Origin: Deinandra increscens subsp. villosa
Lineage: Eukaryota; Streptophyta; Magnoliopsida; Asterales; Asteraceae
Length of the DNA: 64,000 nucleotides
Reading direction: 5' to 3'
Assembly (NCBI GenBank): GCA_039602395.1
Contig: JBCNJP010000212.1
Span: 65,902-129,901, forward strand
In this document: positions 22,093 through 34,758 of the stretch, piece by piece
How positions within the stretch are numbered: the first letter of the stretch is position 1
Layout: each line of letters begins with the position of its first letter
The notes under the pieces: model-generated
Told to the model about the DNA's origin: nothing
The model's input: only the letters and a program-made list of their open reading frames with translations
Databases searched by the model: none
Position numbers and translations under genes: made by a program

Positions 22093-25000
22093 ACACCTGG
22101 AAGAATTTATAAGAATAGGTGTAGCAGTTGTTTGTACCACATATTAGAATACACATTGCCCTTCATGTAGTGTATCCAGGACCATCAAGAACCCCATTAG
22201 AGTAAGACCCACCTAGGATGCAATCGGAGAGGATTTGCCTTTAAGCATGTATTCACCATATTTTACTTGGTTACGTCAACAAAACTCGAGTGATTAATCG
22301 TAAGTGCTTGTAGTTATGCCCTAGCCTCACGAATAGGGTAAGATCCATTGTTTAGGATGTTGGTATCTTTAAGGACTTGTTTAACCCTTAACAGCATTTT
22401 TATTCTTAACAACCTTGGTAGGTTTACTTTTAGGCCTAGATCATGGTAATCTAGACTCTAAGACAATGATCCAACATATCCTTAGCTTAACTGGCCATAC
22501 TCTCTTATAACCCAAATAGGAGTCGTAGTAGATCCTGTTCGGGTAGGACACCCATTAACACACCCCGAGAGTACCTTTATCGTAATGCGTTAGTAAAGAA
22601 CGTTGTTTAGCCTCGTAGAATAGGGCAGCACTGTACAGAATCAGATGATTTCTCGTAGGATACTTGTAACTGCATTTGTTACCTTAAAATGTTGAGACCC
22701 TTTTTCCTTGGTCATTTTAGACCTCACATCTTAAATTGCATAGTTGTTGTGTGATAATCCAGTGTGAATGTGACTTTAATAGCATAAATGAAATCAGGCA
22801 TGTGATGACTAAGAATAACATGATATTCTCTTTGTATATATATATATAAACATATGTGTGTATAACTGATTCGTGATTGAGTCGGACAATAACTACTCTA
22901 TATCTTTAAGTTAAGTTAAGGGCATTCTAGCATGCCCTATCCATACGCCTATCGAACCCCTTGCTTACTAAATGGTACCTTCGATAAAATTTGAGTTAGA
23001 TCAGTTGTTATTCTCAGAACTAGCCTCCTTGGCAAACCCCAGTCAGTTACCTTTGATTTAATAACCACATTCTTGATACTTACCCTTGGAAACCACATAC
23101 TACCCCACCGAATCTGGTAGCTAAAGTAAGAAGAACCAGCGTGACCATACAAGGTGAATTACCGTTACGGGTGCACACGTAAATGTAATATACAGTGTAT
23201 GGAAGCCCTGGGGAAATCCTACTCGGCAAACCATCAGTTATGAGGAGTGCGATCTTTCATTTCAAAACTCTCGTGACCTCAATTTTCAAGCTTATGGTTC
23301 TCAACTATATTCATTTCGCTATCACACCTATTCTCATTTCTCCTATATATGATTACCAGCCTATCGAAATCCTTTAAAATTGCTTGCGCAAATGAAAACC
23401 CCGGTAAGACATCCCATCACTCGCACCCTCCGACGATAAGATCTTCCCTCGCTGCGAGCCGGCCGTGGTTAAACTTTTCACTGATTCTAATTTATCTGCC
23501 ATCCTAACTCTACCCCTATGACGTTAATTGCTATGACCCTCTTTCAAGCTCTCTCAATTGTACAACAACTCCATAAACTCTAATCTGATGGAACCCAGAC
23601 ATCTTGAATAAACAAATTCTCCTCTCTTGACTATTAATCTCGTCACGATTTTAAACACATTATACCTCACTACAAATACAGTTTCACCCAACGGAGCGAA
23701 GTGGGGTACTTCTCGAACTCGTACGATCTGCTTTATCTTCAGACACTCGATTCGCCACTGAACTGTACGATCTGCTTCATCTTCAAGCCTTGAGCCATCG
23801 CGGCTAGTTAACCTCATCAATACGTTGTTACCCATCGTCCTCATTCCTTCTTTTCTAGAAAACTTTCATTGGTGACCCTCTGCTTCATAACTAGTCGAAT
23901 GATTGACCCGCCCTTTTAAGACACGCGTCAGGAAGTAGATTGACTCCAGATTTGACGAAGACACGTTTAAATTTATCGTATATGCGGCGAGCTACCCGAG
24001 GAGCACTGCAAGCGACCCAAGTCCCCGACATTTTCACGTCTCATGCAATGCGGCTTTTCGATACGCAGTAAACCTCGCGAAAGCTTAACTACGATTCATA
24101 TTTACACTCATTGGAAGCCATGTAGTATTTGAATCCGTCAGCACTCGGTATTTCAGAAACCCACTCTTACTACACGTTTTCACCCTTACTTACTCTGGAG
24201 GACCAATGTAAACTGGTGTTCTATTTTCCTATACGCTACCATCGTCGACACAATCACATTGATATCGGTCAACCCAAATCGTTTTTCTCAAGAACCGCGT
24301 CAAGTATGCCGGACGACTCTCTTCAAAATGTGTAGTTGCAACTACCCTGCACAAGCTACCTCGCCTTTCGTTCTGAGTCTGTAATCTATACCGTTCATGC
24401 TTCTACAAAGAACCTTTCATTCATTTGAACGTCACTCTTATTTTGGATGTATACCAAAGGGTATACGCGTAACGACATATCCCATGTTGGTGAACCTCAC
24501 TCTAAACCAAAACGTGAAAGACTACCTTCTCTTTTGAATCCTCTTCAGAAACTCAAATTGTATTCGCATTGTGTCCGCTAAACCCTTAATAAGCCTCACC
24601 ATAGACGAAGACCCCCTCACCACCCCCCCCCCCCGACACCTGGAAAAACCTTTTTTGTCGTAAAATTCAAATTTCTCACATGATTGCATGGTTTCAAATC
24701 TTTCTCTCCCATTCAAACTCAAAAGCACCGGGAAACAACATAAAGAAAAACCTTATTTTCAAGTATATTATCTAACAAGATTTGTCAAATAGCCAGGAAT
24801 GGCAAGGAAACTGGTGCACCCTCAACGTATTGGTAGTGTGGTGGGTTAGCTGCGGTACACCCTATACATAAGCACTGTCGGCATGTCGAAGGTGGGATTA
24901 GTGCTGAACCACAGATTTACCTTGAAATCATCATAGACAAAAACCTTAATTCGAGAAAAACCATTTAATGGGACAGTGCCCGCAATAAAGAAAAATTTAG

Positions 25001-25141
25001 GTTACTTTTGTTGAAATTTCAAGTTTTATATTATAAAAGACACATCACATGTTCTTTGGAGCAACCCCGTGACTTTTTCCAGGACCTTATCAACGTTTAC
25101 TCGTCCCAGATCCATACTCGTCGTGAAATATTTCAATTTGA
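22093..25141 (+). other. Coding-free internal region of the LTR element
   Basis: More than 3 kb between leader and 3' tail with no gag or pol motif on either strand. The longest open stretches are under 100 codons and show no domain. A C-run of about 15 lies near 24620. This makes the element a LARD-like (large retrotransposon derivative) form that would depend on proteins from another element. Confidence 0.7.
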
Positions 25142-25819
25142 CCTCTAGTTATCGCATTTCTGACATACTACGACTTGTTAACCTCGCATACGCCTAAATT
25201 GTCACCGGAGCACCTCTTTATGAGATTAGCGTGCTCACTCGCTATGTTATTGATACTACGATACCTTGCAGCGTCATCTGCCTATACTTTTCTGCGAACT
25301 GTAAGAACTACCCAATCCACCATCCAGATACGTTAACATTTAAACCTTTTGTAACACTTCTTGCATCTACCGTGTCATTTGACACAATACCTTTCTGTTA
25401 TCTCATTGGATACTATAGCTGAAGACTACTCGGACATATGGTCACTTCGTCATATTAAATATTTCAATTTCAGATGTGGCGTCGCCGTCACATTTACTAA
25501 GACTAACCATGCGATGCGATTCAACTCACTCGTGGAAACGTTTCTTGTAGGAAATCATTCTTTATGCGCTCATGTGAAATGTTCGTTTGATGCTTTTAAT
25601 CGTGTACCGTCCATCACTCCCTTCGAATTCTCTCGTAACGATCCATGGAACGATTAGCACTTAGGCGAATTTTCGGGACGAAAATCCTTTCAAATTAGGG
25701 ATGATGTGACAACCAAAAATTTTCTTGTTTTCCATTCTACTTAATCCTAATCAATTGGCCAGCGCACCTGTAGCACTACGACAATTTTCGGGACGAAAAT
25801 TCTTTCAACTTGGGGATGC
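25142..25819 (+). repeat. 3' internal segment of LTR element, second copy, with purine tract
   Basis: Second copy of 18262-18939. It contains two successive blocks of the form AATTTTCGGGACGAAAAT...TGTGACAACC, the first with TGTGACAACC at about 25705 and the second being the true LTR start at 25820, so the purine tract and LTR beginning are duplicated 115 bp apart. Confidence 0.85.
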
Positions 25820-28447
25820 TGTGACAACCGTCAAATTCCCCGTTAACTTCTTCCGTTAGTTCCGTTAGTACCGTTAGTAAGTCCGAGACCCGTTATTTGG
25901 TTTATATCATGTTTACTTACGTTTACTTGTTATTTGACTTTAGTGACTTGGTTGTAAATTCGTTTCGTGACTTTATGTGCTAAATATGAAGAATTGCATT
26001 TTAGGGCAAAACCGGGCTTTTTGTGTAAATTTGGATTTCTATGAATAAATGATAAATTTATATAACCCGACCAATATCTTACATGTTAAATGATTTAAAA
26101 ACTCCTGGAAACATTTTTAGGAATTTAACTTTACAACTTTTAGCAAAAACCCACTTGAATGAGTTTTTATACCTAAAATACTTAAAAGGAAACTTGAGGG
26201 GCCAAAGTGTAACTTTTTAATTAAAAGAAAATCTGCCCATTCCTCCCCATTCTTCATTTTCACGACATCTTCATCTTCATCCTTCTCTCTCTCTCTCCAC
26301 GGTTCTCCAACACACACACACCTACACTCAAAATTTTCGAGAAATCGAGCTCTAGGAGGTGGATTCGAGCTACACCAAGCTACAAGGACACTCAAGCAAG
26401 CTCCATCATCTCCTCTTCTCTCTCAAATCTGCGATTTTCACCCAATCTAGTAAGCCCTAACTTTTTGAAATCCGAATTTGTGGTTGCATGTGTGATTTTC
26501 GGTGTTTATGTGCTAAATGGAGTGTTGCTATGCTCTTATTTCATGTTTTAGGTTAAGATATGTTAACTTGTGATTCGGGACAGAATTGAACTCGTGATTA
26601 GGGCTGGGTTTTGAGCTTAAATTTCTGCTATGAGTGATCTCTTATGTACATTGGGTGCTTAGTTGTGAAATTTGGACGTTTATGCCCTTGTATGCTAGTT
26701 ACTTGATGAGATTTTGCTATGATTAGGTCATGATCTTGTTCATGGCAGAAATTACATGTTATTATGGTTATAAACTTGTTAGTAAGTGTTGAATGGAGCA
26801 AATGTTAGCATAGAATGGAAATCCTAAATTTTTATAAACTTAAAAATTCTAACAGCTTTGACCAGAAATTTTGGTCAACTTGCAGCAGCCATAACTCTCT
26901 CAATTTTGCTCGAAACTGATTGATTCTTTTTCCCTAGTAAAGTAGGATGTCTTAGCTTTCCAACGGCTACTCGCACACTTTCTAAAACGTCCGTTTGGTC
27001 ACCCAAAACACTGCTGCAAGTTGGGTACTCAAAGCTGTCTTTTTCAGTGAAAAGTAGACTTTTGAATTTGGTTGAGCATGCTAATCTTGTTTTATTGACG
27101 AGTTTGCTATTTGTAAATGATGTTTATATGATAAGTGTATGATCTGGAAGTGTTGGTGCAAAAATTCCAAGTATTGAATGAGTTATGCAATTTTTAAGAT
27201 CACTTTGACTATTATGCAAAAAGCTGAAAATGCCAACTTCCGACGCGCATAACTTTCTCATTTCTTAACATTTTTACTTGATTCTTTTTGTAACATTTCC
27301 TAAATGATGTTTAGTATATTCCTGTAAAATTTAAAGAGTTAACTCCAAGAAATGTGGATTTTAGCTATGTCACTAGTTAGGTGCTCGAAGTTTGACTTTC
27401 TGGGTCAACTTTGACTTAAGTTGCAATTACTTGATTTTCTCCCAAGTTGGGACTTCTATGTGAATTGTATGACTTGTATGAATGCATGAAACATGTTTAG
27501 ATGCCTATATGCTATTTTTGTCTTATAGACAACCTCTAATTCGGTTAGACCATATTTACCCAAAATAGGTCATTCATAGCCAATCATTAAAGCCAAGTGC
27601 CGCGTACCAGTGCACCCTAAGGTGAGTTTCACTTACTATTTTTGTTGCATCCGGTAAGGGATGGCAACACACGGTAAAGGTATTTCTTTACTTGAGTAAT
27701 TATCCCACATATATCACATGTTTCGCTGAATTGCTTTAATAACAAAAGTCCTTACTTATCGGACCATTAATATAGAATAGCGAGGTAATGTTGAGTAGAT
27801 CTACTGGGGATTGACACCCCCGCTCAGCGGTGCACAGGATGCACCCTCCCGACTGGCGGTCGGACTGAGACCAATATTAGCCTAGGACTACCGTGATCGG
27901 GAAAGACACGGGGAAGGCAAATTACATAGGTGAATACCTATCAAATACATTGTCAGTTTTGGTTTCGAACGTTCAGGTGAGCATAAGCATAGGCTAGCTA
28001 CCTAATGATACGGATAATACTTGCAACTTGTATAACTAGAGTATGAATTGTTTCCTTACTATTCATATGCATTTGTTGGTCTACATGGTGTGTGTAGACT
28101 GTTTTAGTGAACTCACCAGCCTTTTAGCTGACACTTGATCGTTGTTTACTTTTCAGGTCGTTAGGTGGATTCATGGGTAGCACGGATGGCGGCAGTACTC
28201 AACTATGCAACTTTTGGGGAAAACACTTTTCAAACATTTCAACATGTTATTTGTCTAAACTAAACTTGTAATCTATGGTTGTGCTTCCGCTGAATTGTTT
28301 AAACTAAACAATACTCTATTTTTGTAAAACGTGCTTTAACTTCTATTAAATTACTGTTATGGCTTGGTTGTAACTAAAGTCTTGGGTCCTGGTCTGGTTC
28401 ACACCCTACACGGTTATACTCCGTTAGTGGAAATTGGGGGTGTGACA
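25820..28447 (+). repeat. LTR of Ty3/gypsy-type non-autonomous element (right)
   Basis: Same length and ends (TGTGACAACC...GTGTGACA) as 18940-21567. Differences seen by eye include TTCGGACG/TTTGGACG, CTCTCACA/CTCGCACA, CACTCAAA/CACCCAAA, TTCTGTGA/TTCAGTGA, GTGTAGT/GTTTAGT and GGTCTTTA/GGTCGTTA. Sequence after 28447 is hAT interior. Confidence 0.92.
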
Positions 28448-29553
28448 TAACCCAATAGATATCATGCAAATACAACATATACAAAATATATAAATACACA
28501 AGCATTTAAAAATCAACACCCATATATCTTACACATTCACAAAAATATCAAAATCATAAGAGTTTAATTCCTCTAAAAATAGGAATACTATGTGTGCTTA
28601 ATAGCTTCACAAACACCACAACAACTAAAAACACTTAAAAAAGCTTTACTAGGAAATACAAGAAACACTTAATTCTCCCTCACACAATCATTTACACAAA
28701 AACCATATATCTTGAATAAACACCACAACATCTTGATGCACAATCAGACATAATAAATATCTGATATTAAGAATAAATACCATCACATCTTGCTGTTCGA
28801 ATATTTTGATTTAGATTAAACCAAACCCTTAATGTAAAATTTGGAAACATGCAAAGGGTATACAAGATGGGAGATAAAAACAATAGTGCAACCCTCTAAA
28901 ATTTGGCATATACTATGCATATCATATCTCATATGAAACAATTGTCAATTTTTTTATTGAACAACAAATTAAATTAAAAGAAAACAAGCCAATTGTGAAG
29001 CAATTCTTATATAATAGCTTGAGAAGAGTACACAAAAACGTCGAAGTATTCTTCAAAATCGAGTACCTAGTTTTTGTTTGGTGAGTTGGTGACTTGCTTC
29101 AAAATCGAAGTATGTGATTACTTGATCCACAGAAAAACGTCCACTGGGACTTGGTGATTGATTGATCTACAGAAAACGTGATTGCTTGATCCACAAAAGA
29201 CCTAGACTGGGAGCAACAGGAGAACAACTATCGGAGTTCCAGGAGTATGTATCTTTTCGGTTCCAAGAGTTTCACTGCCGTCGTACGTAAAGGAATTAGT
29301 AATTGGGTTTTGATTTGGGTCCAAGAAAATAGGTAACTCAATTATTCATTTGGGCTGGGCCGCTGGGCTATCACGAGTTGTCAGGAAAATCGGGAATTAG
29401 CCAAGATATTCGGTAAATCCCGAGACCGAGACTAAATTCGGGTAAAATAAGGGACCGATCAAAAATCGATAGATCTCGGGTCAGTACGGTAAACGGGAAA
29501 TTTCGGGACGGGAAGTTGTTTTTCTCGGGAACACAAGATTTTGATCACCCCTA
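28448..29553. other. hAT right arm
   Basis: AT-rich interior followed by a subterminal zone rich in CGGG words (29370-29530: TCGGGAATTAG, ATCTCGGGTC, TTTCGGGACGGG) and the inverted terminal TGATCACCCCTA. GGGCTGGGCCGCTGGGC at about 29350 mirrors the GCCCAG-rich zone of the left arm. No coding frame. Confidence 0.65.
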
Positions 29554-30245
29554 TGCTTGATTAGGACCAATAAGGACGAATTATGACCTATTAGGGCTAG
29601 TTAGGACTGATGAGGGTCAATTAGACAGAATAAGTACCAATATGGCTCAATTCGGGTTAATGAGGAGCAATTTGCATAATTTGGACCAATAAGGACCAAT
29701 TAGTGTCAGTTAGCCTCAATAAGGACCAACTAGACTCATCGAGGACCATTTACTTTGAAGTACAACAAATTTGAGTCAATTAGGCCTAATTGACCCCAAT
29801 TGATTATAATTGGTCCTAAATGAGCCTAATTGGTCGTAATTGACCGTAAGTGATCTTCATTGAACCTAACTGAGCCTAATAGACTATAATTGACCTTCAT
29901 TGGCCCTAATTCATCCTAACTGAGTGTTCACTGGCCCTCATTGGTCCTCATTTGTCATAAATGGCCATGATTGACCTTAATTCAGTCTATTGGTCCTCAG
30001 TGAGCGTAATTGGCCCTCAATCGGCCTAATAGACCCTAATTGGTTATATTTGGTCCTCATAAGGCGTCATTTAGCAAAATCGACCCTCGTTAGTTATAAC
30101 TGGTCTTCATCATTGACCCTAATTGATCCTCATTGACCCAAATTGACCCCAATTTACCCTAATTAGGCCTCGTGGCTTCGTTGGTCCTAATTGGTCCTAC
30201 TTTATCTTAATTTATCCTCATCGGTCCTAATCCACCCTAATTGAT
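29554..30245. repeat. Decamer-phased degenerate array, right part, with orientation switch
   Basis: Continues the 17.1-17.5 kb array. Units first read in the same orientation (TTAGGACCAATAAGGACGAA). Near 29780 they switch to the complement (AATTGGTCCTAAATGAGCC, AATTGACCGTAAG) and stay so until about 30245. The unit remains about 10 bp. No coding potential. Confidence 0.8.
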
Positions 30246-30497
30246 GTGGATTCAATTAAAATAAATTAATAATATTATTCTAAACCAAATTAAATTATCA
30301 AAAATTCCTCTATCCCAATTTCACCTAAATGGGCAAACTCCAATAACTTCCCCTGTTTTAATTCTTAGGGTTCATTGTGATTCAGAAGAACTGCCGTTAG
30401 TATAAAATTGCATTTTCGAAAAACAGTTACCCTTTATTTCTCTCCAGGTTTCTAATTGGCGATTTAAACCTAAACCTTACTCTCTAATTTCTCACAA
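30246..30497. other. Short AT-rich spacer before the accessory block
   Basis: No gene seen. CT-rich sequence near 30430-30470 precedes the ATG at 30498 and could be its leader. Confidence 0.35.
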
Positions 30498-31135
30498 ATG
30501 GCACCTAAATTGAATCGAAGGGCTGCATCAACGCCTACTCAACTGTTCTTCGCCGAACACAATGTTGTAGCGTACGTCGAGAAGTTTGATAGTCAAAGCT
30601 ATTTGATAAAATCAACTATTTCCTCGAGAAATCCAACACTCAATTTGCTTTAACAGTGAATCCAATAATATGCAAGCTGAGAATTGCTGAATTTTGGGAC
30701 TCAGTCAAAAAATCTGTTGGTAGCAACGGGGTTGGTAAAATTGACTCTTGAGTCAATGTGAATGAGATTAGTTTGACTGAAGAAATGATCCGGAAGCATC
30801 TGAAATTCAATGATGCAGGAGGTGATCCTGATTACAAGTCTAAATTGTACTTGAAGACGTACGAAGCAATTGGGTATGTGGGTGACTTAACTTGTGGGAC
30901 CATAAAAAAGGGACACTACCCTATGTTTGGCGATATCTTGCTCATACCATTCTCCACTGCCTATCTCACAAGAAAACTGCGAGGGATGAACTTGTTGCAC
31001 CTCAATCATCCGATTTTCATGGATTGGTAAATGAGCTCAACTTTAACTTTTCAAAAATGATATTTGATGGAATGCTGGAAAATCTAAAACCTAAAAGGAT
31101 CTTTTACATGTACCCCAGATTTATCTAACACGTTC
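30498..31135 (+). pseudogene. Retroelement accessory protein, N-terminal globular part, broken
   Basis: It opens with ATG at 30498 (MAPKLNRRAASTPTQLFF) but hits a stop within about 50 codons. Further open pieces follow in shifting frames: EEMIRKHLKFNDAGG, YEAIGYVGDL, GDILLIPFSTAYLTRK, then in another frame LNFNFSKMIFDGMLENLK and FYMYPRFI. The pattern NFSKxIFxxMxxNL followed by FxMYPRFI is one I recall from very abundant predicted proteins of Asteraceae linked to Ty1/copia elements. Its biochemical role is unknown to me. At least three disruptions. Confidence 0.5.
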
Positions 31136-32076
31136 TCAATTGTGAATTTCCAAATCTGCAAATCTCTGATCAACATCTTGAACTAAAATCTTTTACAAGT
31201 AAAACATTTTCTAACATGCAAGTGAACAAAACTGTTTTTCTTGGTAAAGACACATCACACCCTATGCCTAAGGCCATGACTGCTCTTGAGCAAACTGCTC
31301 CTGGTGACAACATTGTTACACCAACAAGTGTTGAGCCCACACAAGACCGACCATCCTCTTCCACTGATATACAAATTCCCACCAAAAGGAAGAGGATTTC
31401 CACATCAAAAACCACACCCAAAAATACCACACGCACTTCACAATCACCCAAAAGGAAGAGGACTAGGTCTCCTTCACCTAGACCCTCCACAGGACTACCT
31501 CAGAATGAGGGTGATATATCACCTAGGCCACATGATGTAGATTCCCCAACCCTTATTGCAGGGAATATACAACTAGACTTGGTTCAATAACCGAACCCAC
31601 ATTCTGCTGATAAGGTGACTTGCAGTAGTGATGAAGCAAGTTAGGTGGAAAGGGCTGACACTACTCATGAAGTCCCACTGGACCTGAGGACAGTGCCAAC
31701 ATCAATAAGACCCAATCCATGGCAACTATTTCTGTCAGGGAACCTATTCAGGAACCTTTGATTGACAACAGGAATCCCAGGTGCCAAGAAACCATGGGTG
31801 CTGAGCATGAACAAGGTCGGCTTGTTTGCTCTTCTTTGCTCAAAGATACTGGCAACACACCAGTTGAGAGCAGCAAGACACATACTAAATTGACGGTTCG
31901 ATGTACAAAACTTGAAAATGAATTGGCAGCTCTCCGTGAAATTGCGAGAGCTCAAGGAGAAGAAATTGAACGGTTGAAGGTAGGACAATCTTTGAAAGCC
32001 ACTGATAGGTAAGATTGTCAACCATAAGTTGAAATGAAATTCACATGTCAAACTAGATTTAAATCAAAATAGGATC
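31136..32076 (+). pseudogene. Accessory block, basic/Ser-Pro-rich linker and coiled coil
   Basis: 31216-31590 encodes a Thr/Ser/Pro-rich stretch with basic clusters (TKRKRIST, PKRKRTRSPSPRPS) that look like nuclear localisation signals. 31719-32012 ends in a heptad-like segment (KLENELAALREIARAQGEEIERL) suggesting a short coiled coil. The pieces are separated by stops at about 31588 and 32010. Confidence 0.5.
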
Positions 32077-32100
32077 TTGCAACGAGTGTCTTCCTCAAAT

Positions 32101-32340
32101 GTTAATGAAGTTGAACAAGTTGATATGGTTAAACAACTTCATCCGGAGGAAGAAGGCCATGTTGATCCGGTTGAACAAGTTGATCCGGTTGAGCAACTTC
32201 ATCCGGAGGAAGAAGGCCATGTTGATCCAGTTAAACAAATTGATCCGGTTGAACAACTTCATCCGGAGGAAGAAGGCCATGTTGATCCGGTTTAACTAGT
32301 TGATCCGGTTGAACAGCTTCATCGGGTGCAAGTGACTGCT
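32101..32340 (+). repeat. 60-bp in-frame tandem repeat, nearly four copies
   Basis: The unit GTTGATCCGGTTGAACAAGT continues to CATCCGGAGGAAGAAGGCCAT. Copies start at about 32101, 32161, 32221 and 32281. In frame it encodes a 20-residue repeat (VDPVEQ, VDPVEQLHPEEEGH). The unit length is a multiple of three, so copy-number change would keep the frame. Confidence 0.92.
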
Positions 32341-32419
32341 GATAATCAGATGATCACAAGTGTGATGAGTGATCTGCAAACCACAAATGTAAAGATAGCT
32401 AGCTCCTGAAGCTCTATCT

Positions 32420-33611
32420 TTGATGAGAAAAATGATGATTAGGAATACTCTTAACTGCACTTGGTTAAGGAGTGCTCCATCTCTGCCCATCATTCCTGTT
32501 TTAAAGCCTAGTGCTCCATCTCTACCCATCATTCCTCTTTTAAAGCCTAGTGTTCCATCTCTGCCCATCATTCCTGTTTTAAAGCCCTGTGCTCCCCTTG
32601 ATACTCCTGAAATAGAAAAGGTTGTTGAAGCTGATGTTGAAGAATATGGAGTCAAAGACAAGGTGTTTGCAGCTGTTAAAAAGACAAAGCCTGCGGAGCC
32701 AAAGATTGAACCTACTGATGAGAATGATTTTTCTGCTGAAGCAATCAGATTCAGGAAAGGAAAAATGGTGATGCCCCAGTACCAATCAGATTTTGAGAAG
32801 GTGTTTGTAGCCGTTAAGAAGACAAAGCCTCCAACATTCATTTATGATCGACATATATCTCTCCCAAAATATGAGGTAAACATGATAAAACGGGCACTTG
32901 CAGATGCTAAGAATGCTGAACAAATAAAAAGGGATGGAGACATGGCCTTGGCATTCATACTAGAAGGAAACATGCTGCGTTATTCAAATGATAAAGTAAT
33001 AATGGGTCTGATAAATGAAATCAAGAGAAGGTCTATTGATGAGAAAATTGGCAACGATGGACTCTGAGAAGGAGACAAGAAAAAGAAGAATGGCCATAGA
33101 ATCTGATAAGGAGATCAAAGCTGAACAAGAAAAGATCAAACTGTCAGATAACCTTCACAATGCCAAACTCCTTATGAAGTTCACAGATATTATCATAGCC
33201 AGGGGATGGGCAACTCCTGAACAAGCAGATTTAATGACTGCTAATCAGTTATGAGATATGATGTCCAGGTTTGTTCAAGAGGATGGTGAAATAAAACTGA
33301 AGGAAAATATAGATGCTGAGGAAAGGCAAGAGAACATAAAAAGGGAAGAAGAGATACAGAAAATCCTAGAAACTCCTATGACAGAGGAAGAAGAACTCAA
33401 GCTTCTCAAATGCTATTTCACTAAGATGAGGGGGGAGGACCCAAAAAAGATCAATCCTTCTGGTATTAATAGCTTGAGAATCAGATATTCAAATACCATA
33501 CATGAACATAACAAAATCTCAAAGGTTACAGGTGAACCAATACCACCAGGTGCATTTTCTAGATCTGAACAGAACCCTAGCCTCACAGCAACCCAGAAGA
33601 AACCCTCCTAG
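32420..33611 (+). pseudogene. Accessory block, Pro-repeat and charged helical region
   Basis: 32420-33067 starts with three copies of a 13-residue repeat (APSLPIIPVLKPS; 39 bp, 32470-32590), then a Lys/Glu-rich segment with a duplicated VFAAVKKTKP/VFVAVKKTKP. After a frame change at about 33060, 33015-33254 and 33258-33611 continue with long charged helices (EERQENIKREEEIQKILETPM). No known domain. Probably one original polypeptide cut by two or three disruptions. Confidence 0.5.
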
Positions 33612-34582
33612 AACTAGAAGACCAAAAAGGGAAAAAAAAGATTAAACCTGTAAAGCCTCCTAAAACTATAACATTAAAGCCTCTTCCACCAAAGTTTAGA
33701 ATAGACAACTTCACACCCATTGTACCACAACCTAGAATTGATCATACTCTTCCATCTCCATATCCTCACCTAAAGAAACCCCGAAAACCCTCATCTCCAC
33801 CTAAGTCACAGAAAACCACCCACCAAGAGAATGAAGTCAGTGGCTATGAAGGAAAAAGGAAAAGTGATCAATGAGGAGGATGAATACAGAGATGTCATGC
33901 TGAAAGGAGAAGAATCATCTCCTGGAGGTATGATGATCAAGCCAAAGTATACTTGTTCATAACCAGTTCAGATGAGGTACTAAAGTTTACAACTGAAGAA
34001 TCCATGTACAACCTCACTGACCATGAGTTGGGTGATGTTAAACAGTTATGTGGTGATATGAAGGGTACGTGTTCACATGAGGACTCCTTAATGCTGAGGA
34101 TAAAGATGTATTTGGATTACTTATACGGGGAAGTAGATGAAGCCACACAACGCAACATTGACAATCTTGTTTTAGTGCTTGAAGTTGATAAGGATGGAAA
34201 ATTGGTAGTCTATAGAGCTGATGGGTCATTCAAAAGGCATAGTACAGTTCTAGATCCAGAATGGAGCCAGGCTGATAAAGACCGGATCCATTTAATAATG
34301 ACAACTAACAGGCTTCATGTGGTTAAGAGAAAACAGGTGACCAACTGGGAGTATAAGAAAGAAACAGACATGTATCATATTTTCACCAGTGAACATGGCG
34401 AGACAATTAAAAGCTTAGAAGATGCTAAATGGGCTTTCTGAAGATGAGATACGAGATTTTGTCAGGATTGGTGAAACTGAGAGCAGAATAGTGACACGGA
34501 CCTATCATGAAAGTCTCATATTTCACAAAGCCAAATTTTGGTTACAAGCTATTGAACAGGAGAACAAGATGGGAACCGGATA
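33612..34582 (+). pseudogene. Accessory block, C-terminal domain
   Basis: A Lys/Pro-rich tail (to about 33900) leads to a better conserved-looking domain at 33953-34441: MYNLTDHELGDVKQL, VLVLEVDKDGKLVVYRADGSFKRH, TNWEYKKETDMYHIF. After a stop near 34440 a shifted frame continues DEIRDFVRIGETESRIVTRTYH to about 34582. The closing pattern (W-x-Y, alternating strands, then a VRIG/VRVG segment) loosely resembles the 3' ORF of the inner copia element at 44.1-44.7 kb; that relationship is tentative. Confidence 0.45.
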
Positions 34583-34758
34583 AACTTGGCTGGAAGAAGA
34601 GTTGATCCCTATATTTGTGTACAATTGCATAAGTTGTTCCGGTTTGTATGTTAATATAAGTTGTTACAGTTTTATTCATACACTTTTCATCTATAATAAC
34701 ATACACATTTTCAATGAATCATAGCAGACCTCCATTTCACTCATAACTATGATCTTAC

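Larger units (their letters stand above)
17513..29561. mobile_element. hAT-superfamily transposon, non-autonomous, with nested LTR element
   Basis: Ends are TAGGGGGGGGGATCAAAGTC at 17521 and, inverted, TAGGGGTGATCAAAATC at 29553. Subterminal regions on both sides are rich in TCGGGA/TCCCGA words, as in plant hAT elements. The flanking 8-mers CGCTCGAT (17513-17520) and TGCTTGAT (29554-29561) match at six of eight positions, and both differences are C to T, one at each CpG. The insertion sits inside a simple decamer array, so some match would occur by chance, but the TIR pair supports the call. Without the nested LTR DNA, hAT sequence totals about 1.85 kb and has no transposase frame. Confidence 0.8.

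Noticed and set aside
23554..23844. Minus-strand open frame in the coding-free LTR element
   Set aside because: No domain and composition like the flanks; not supported as a gene.
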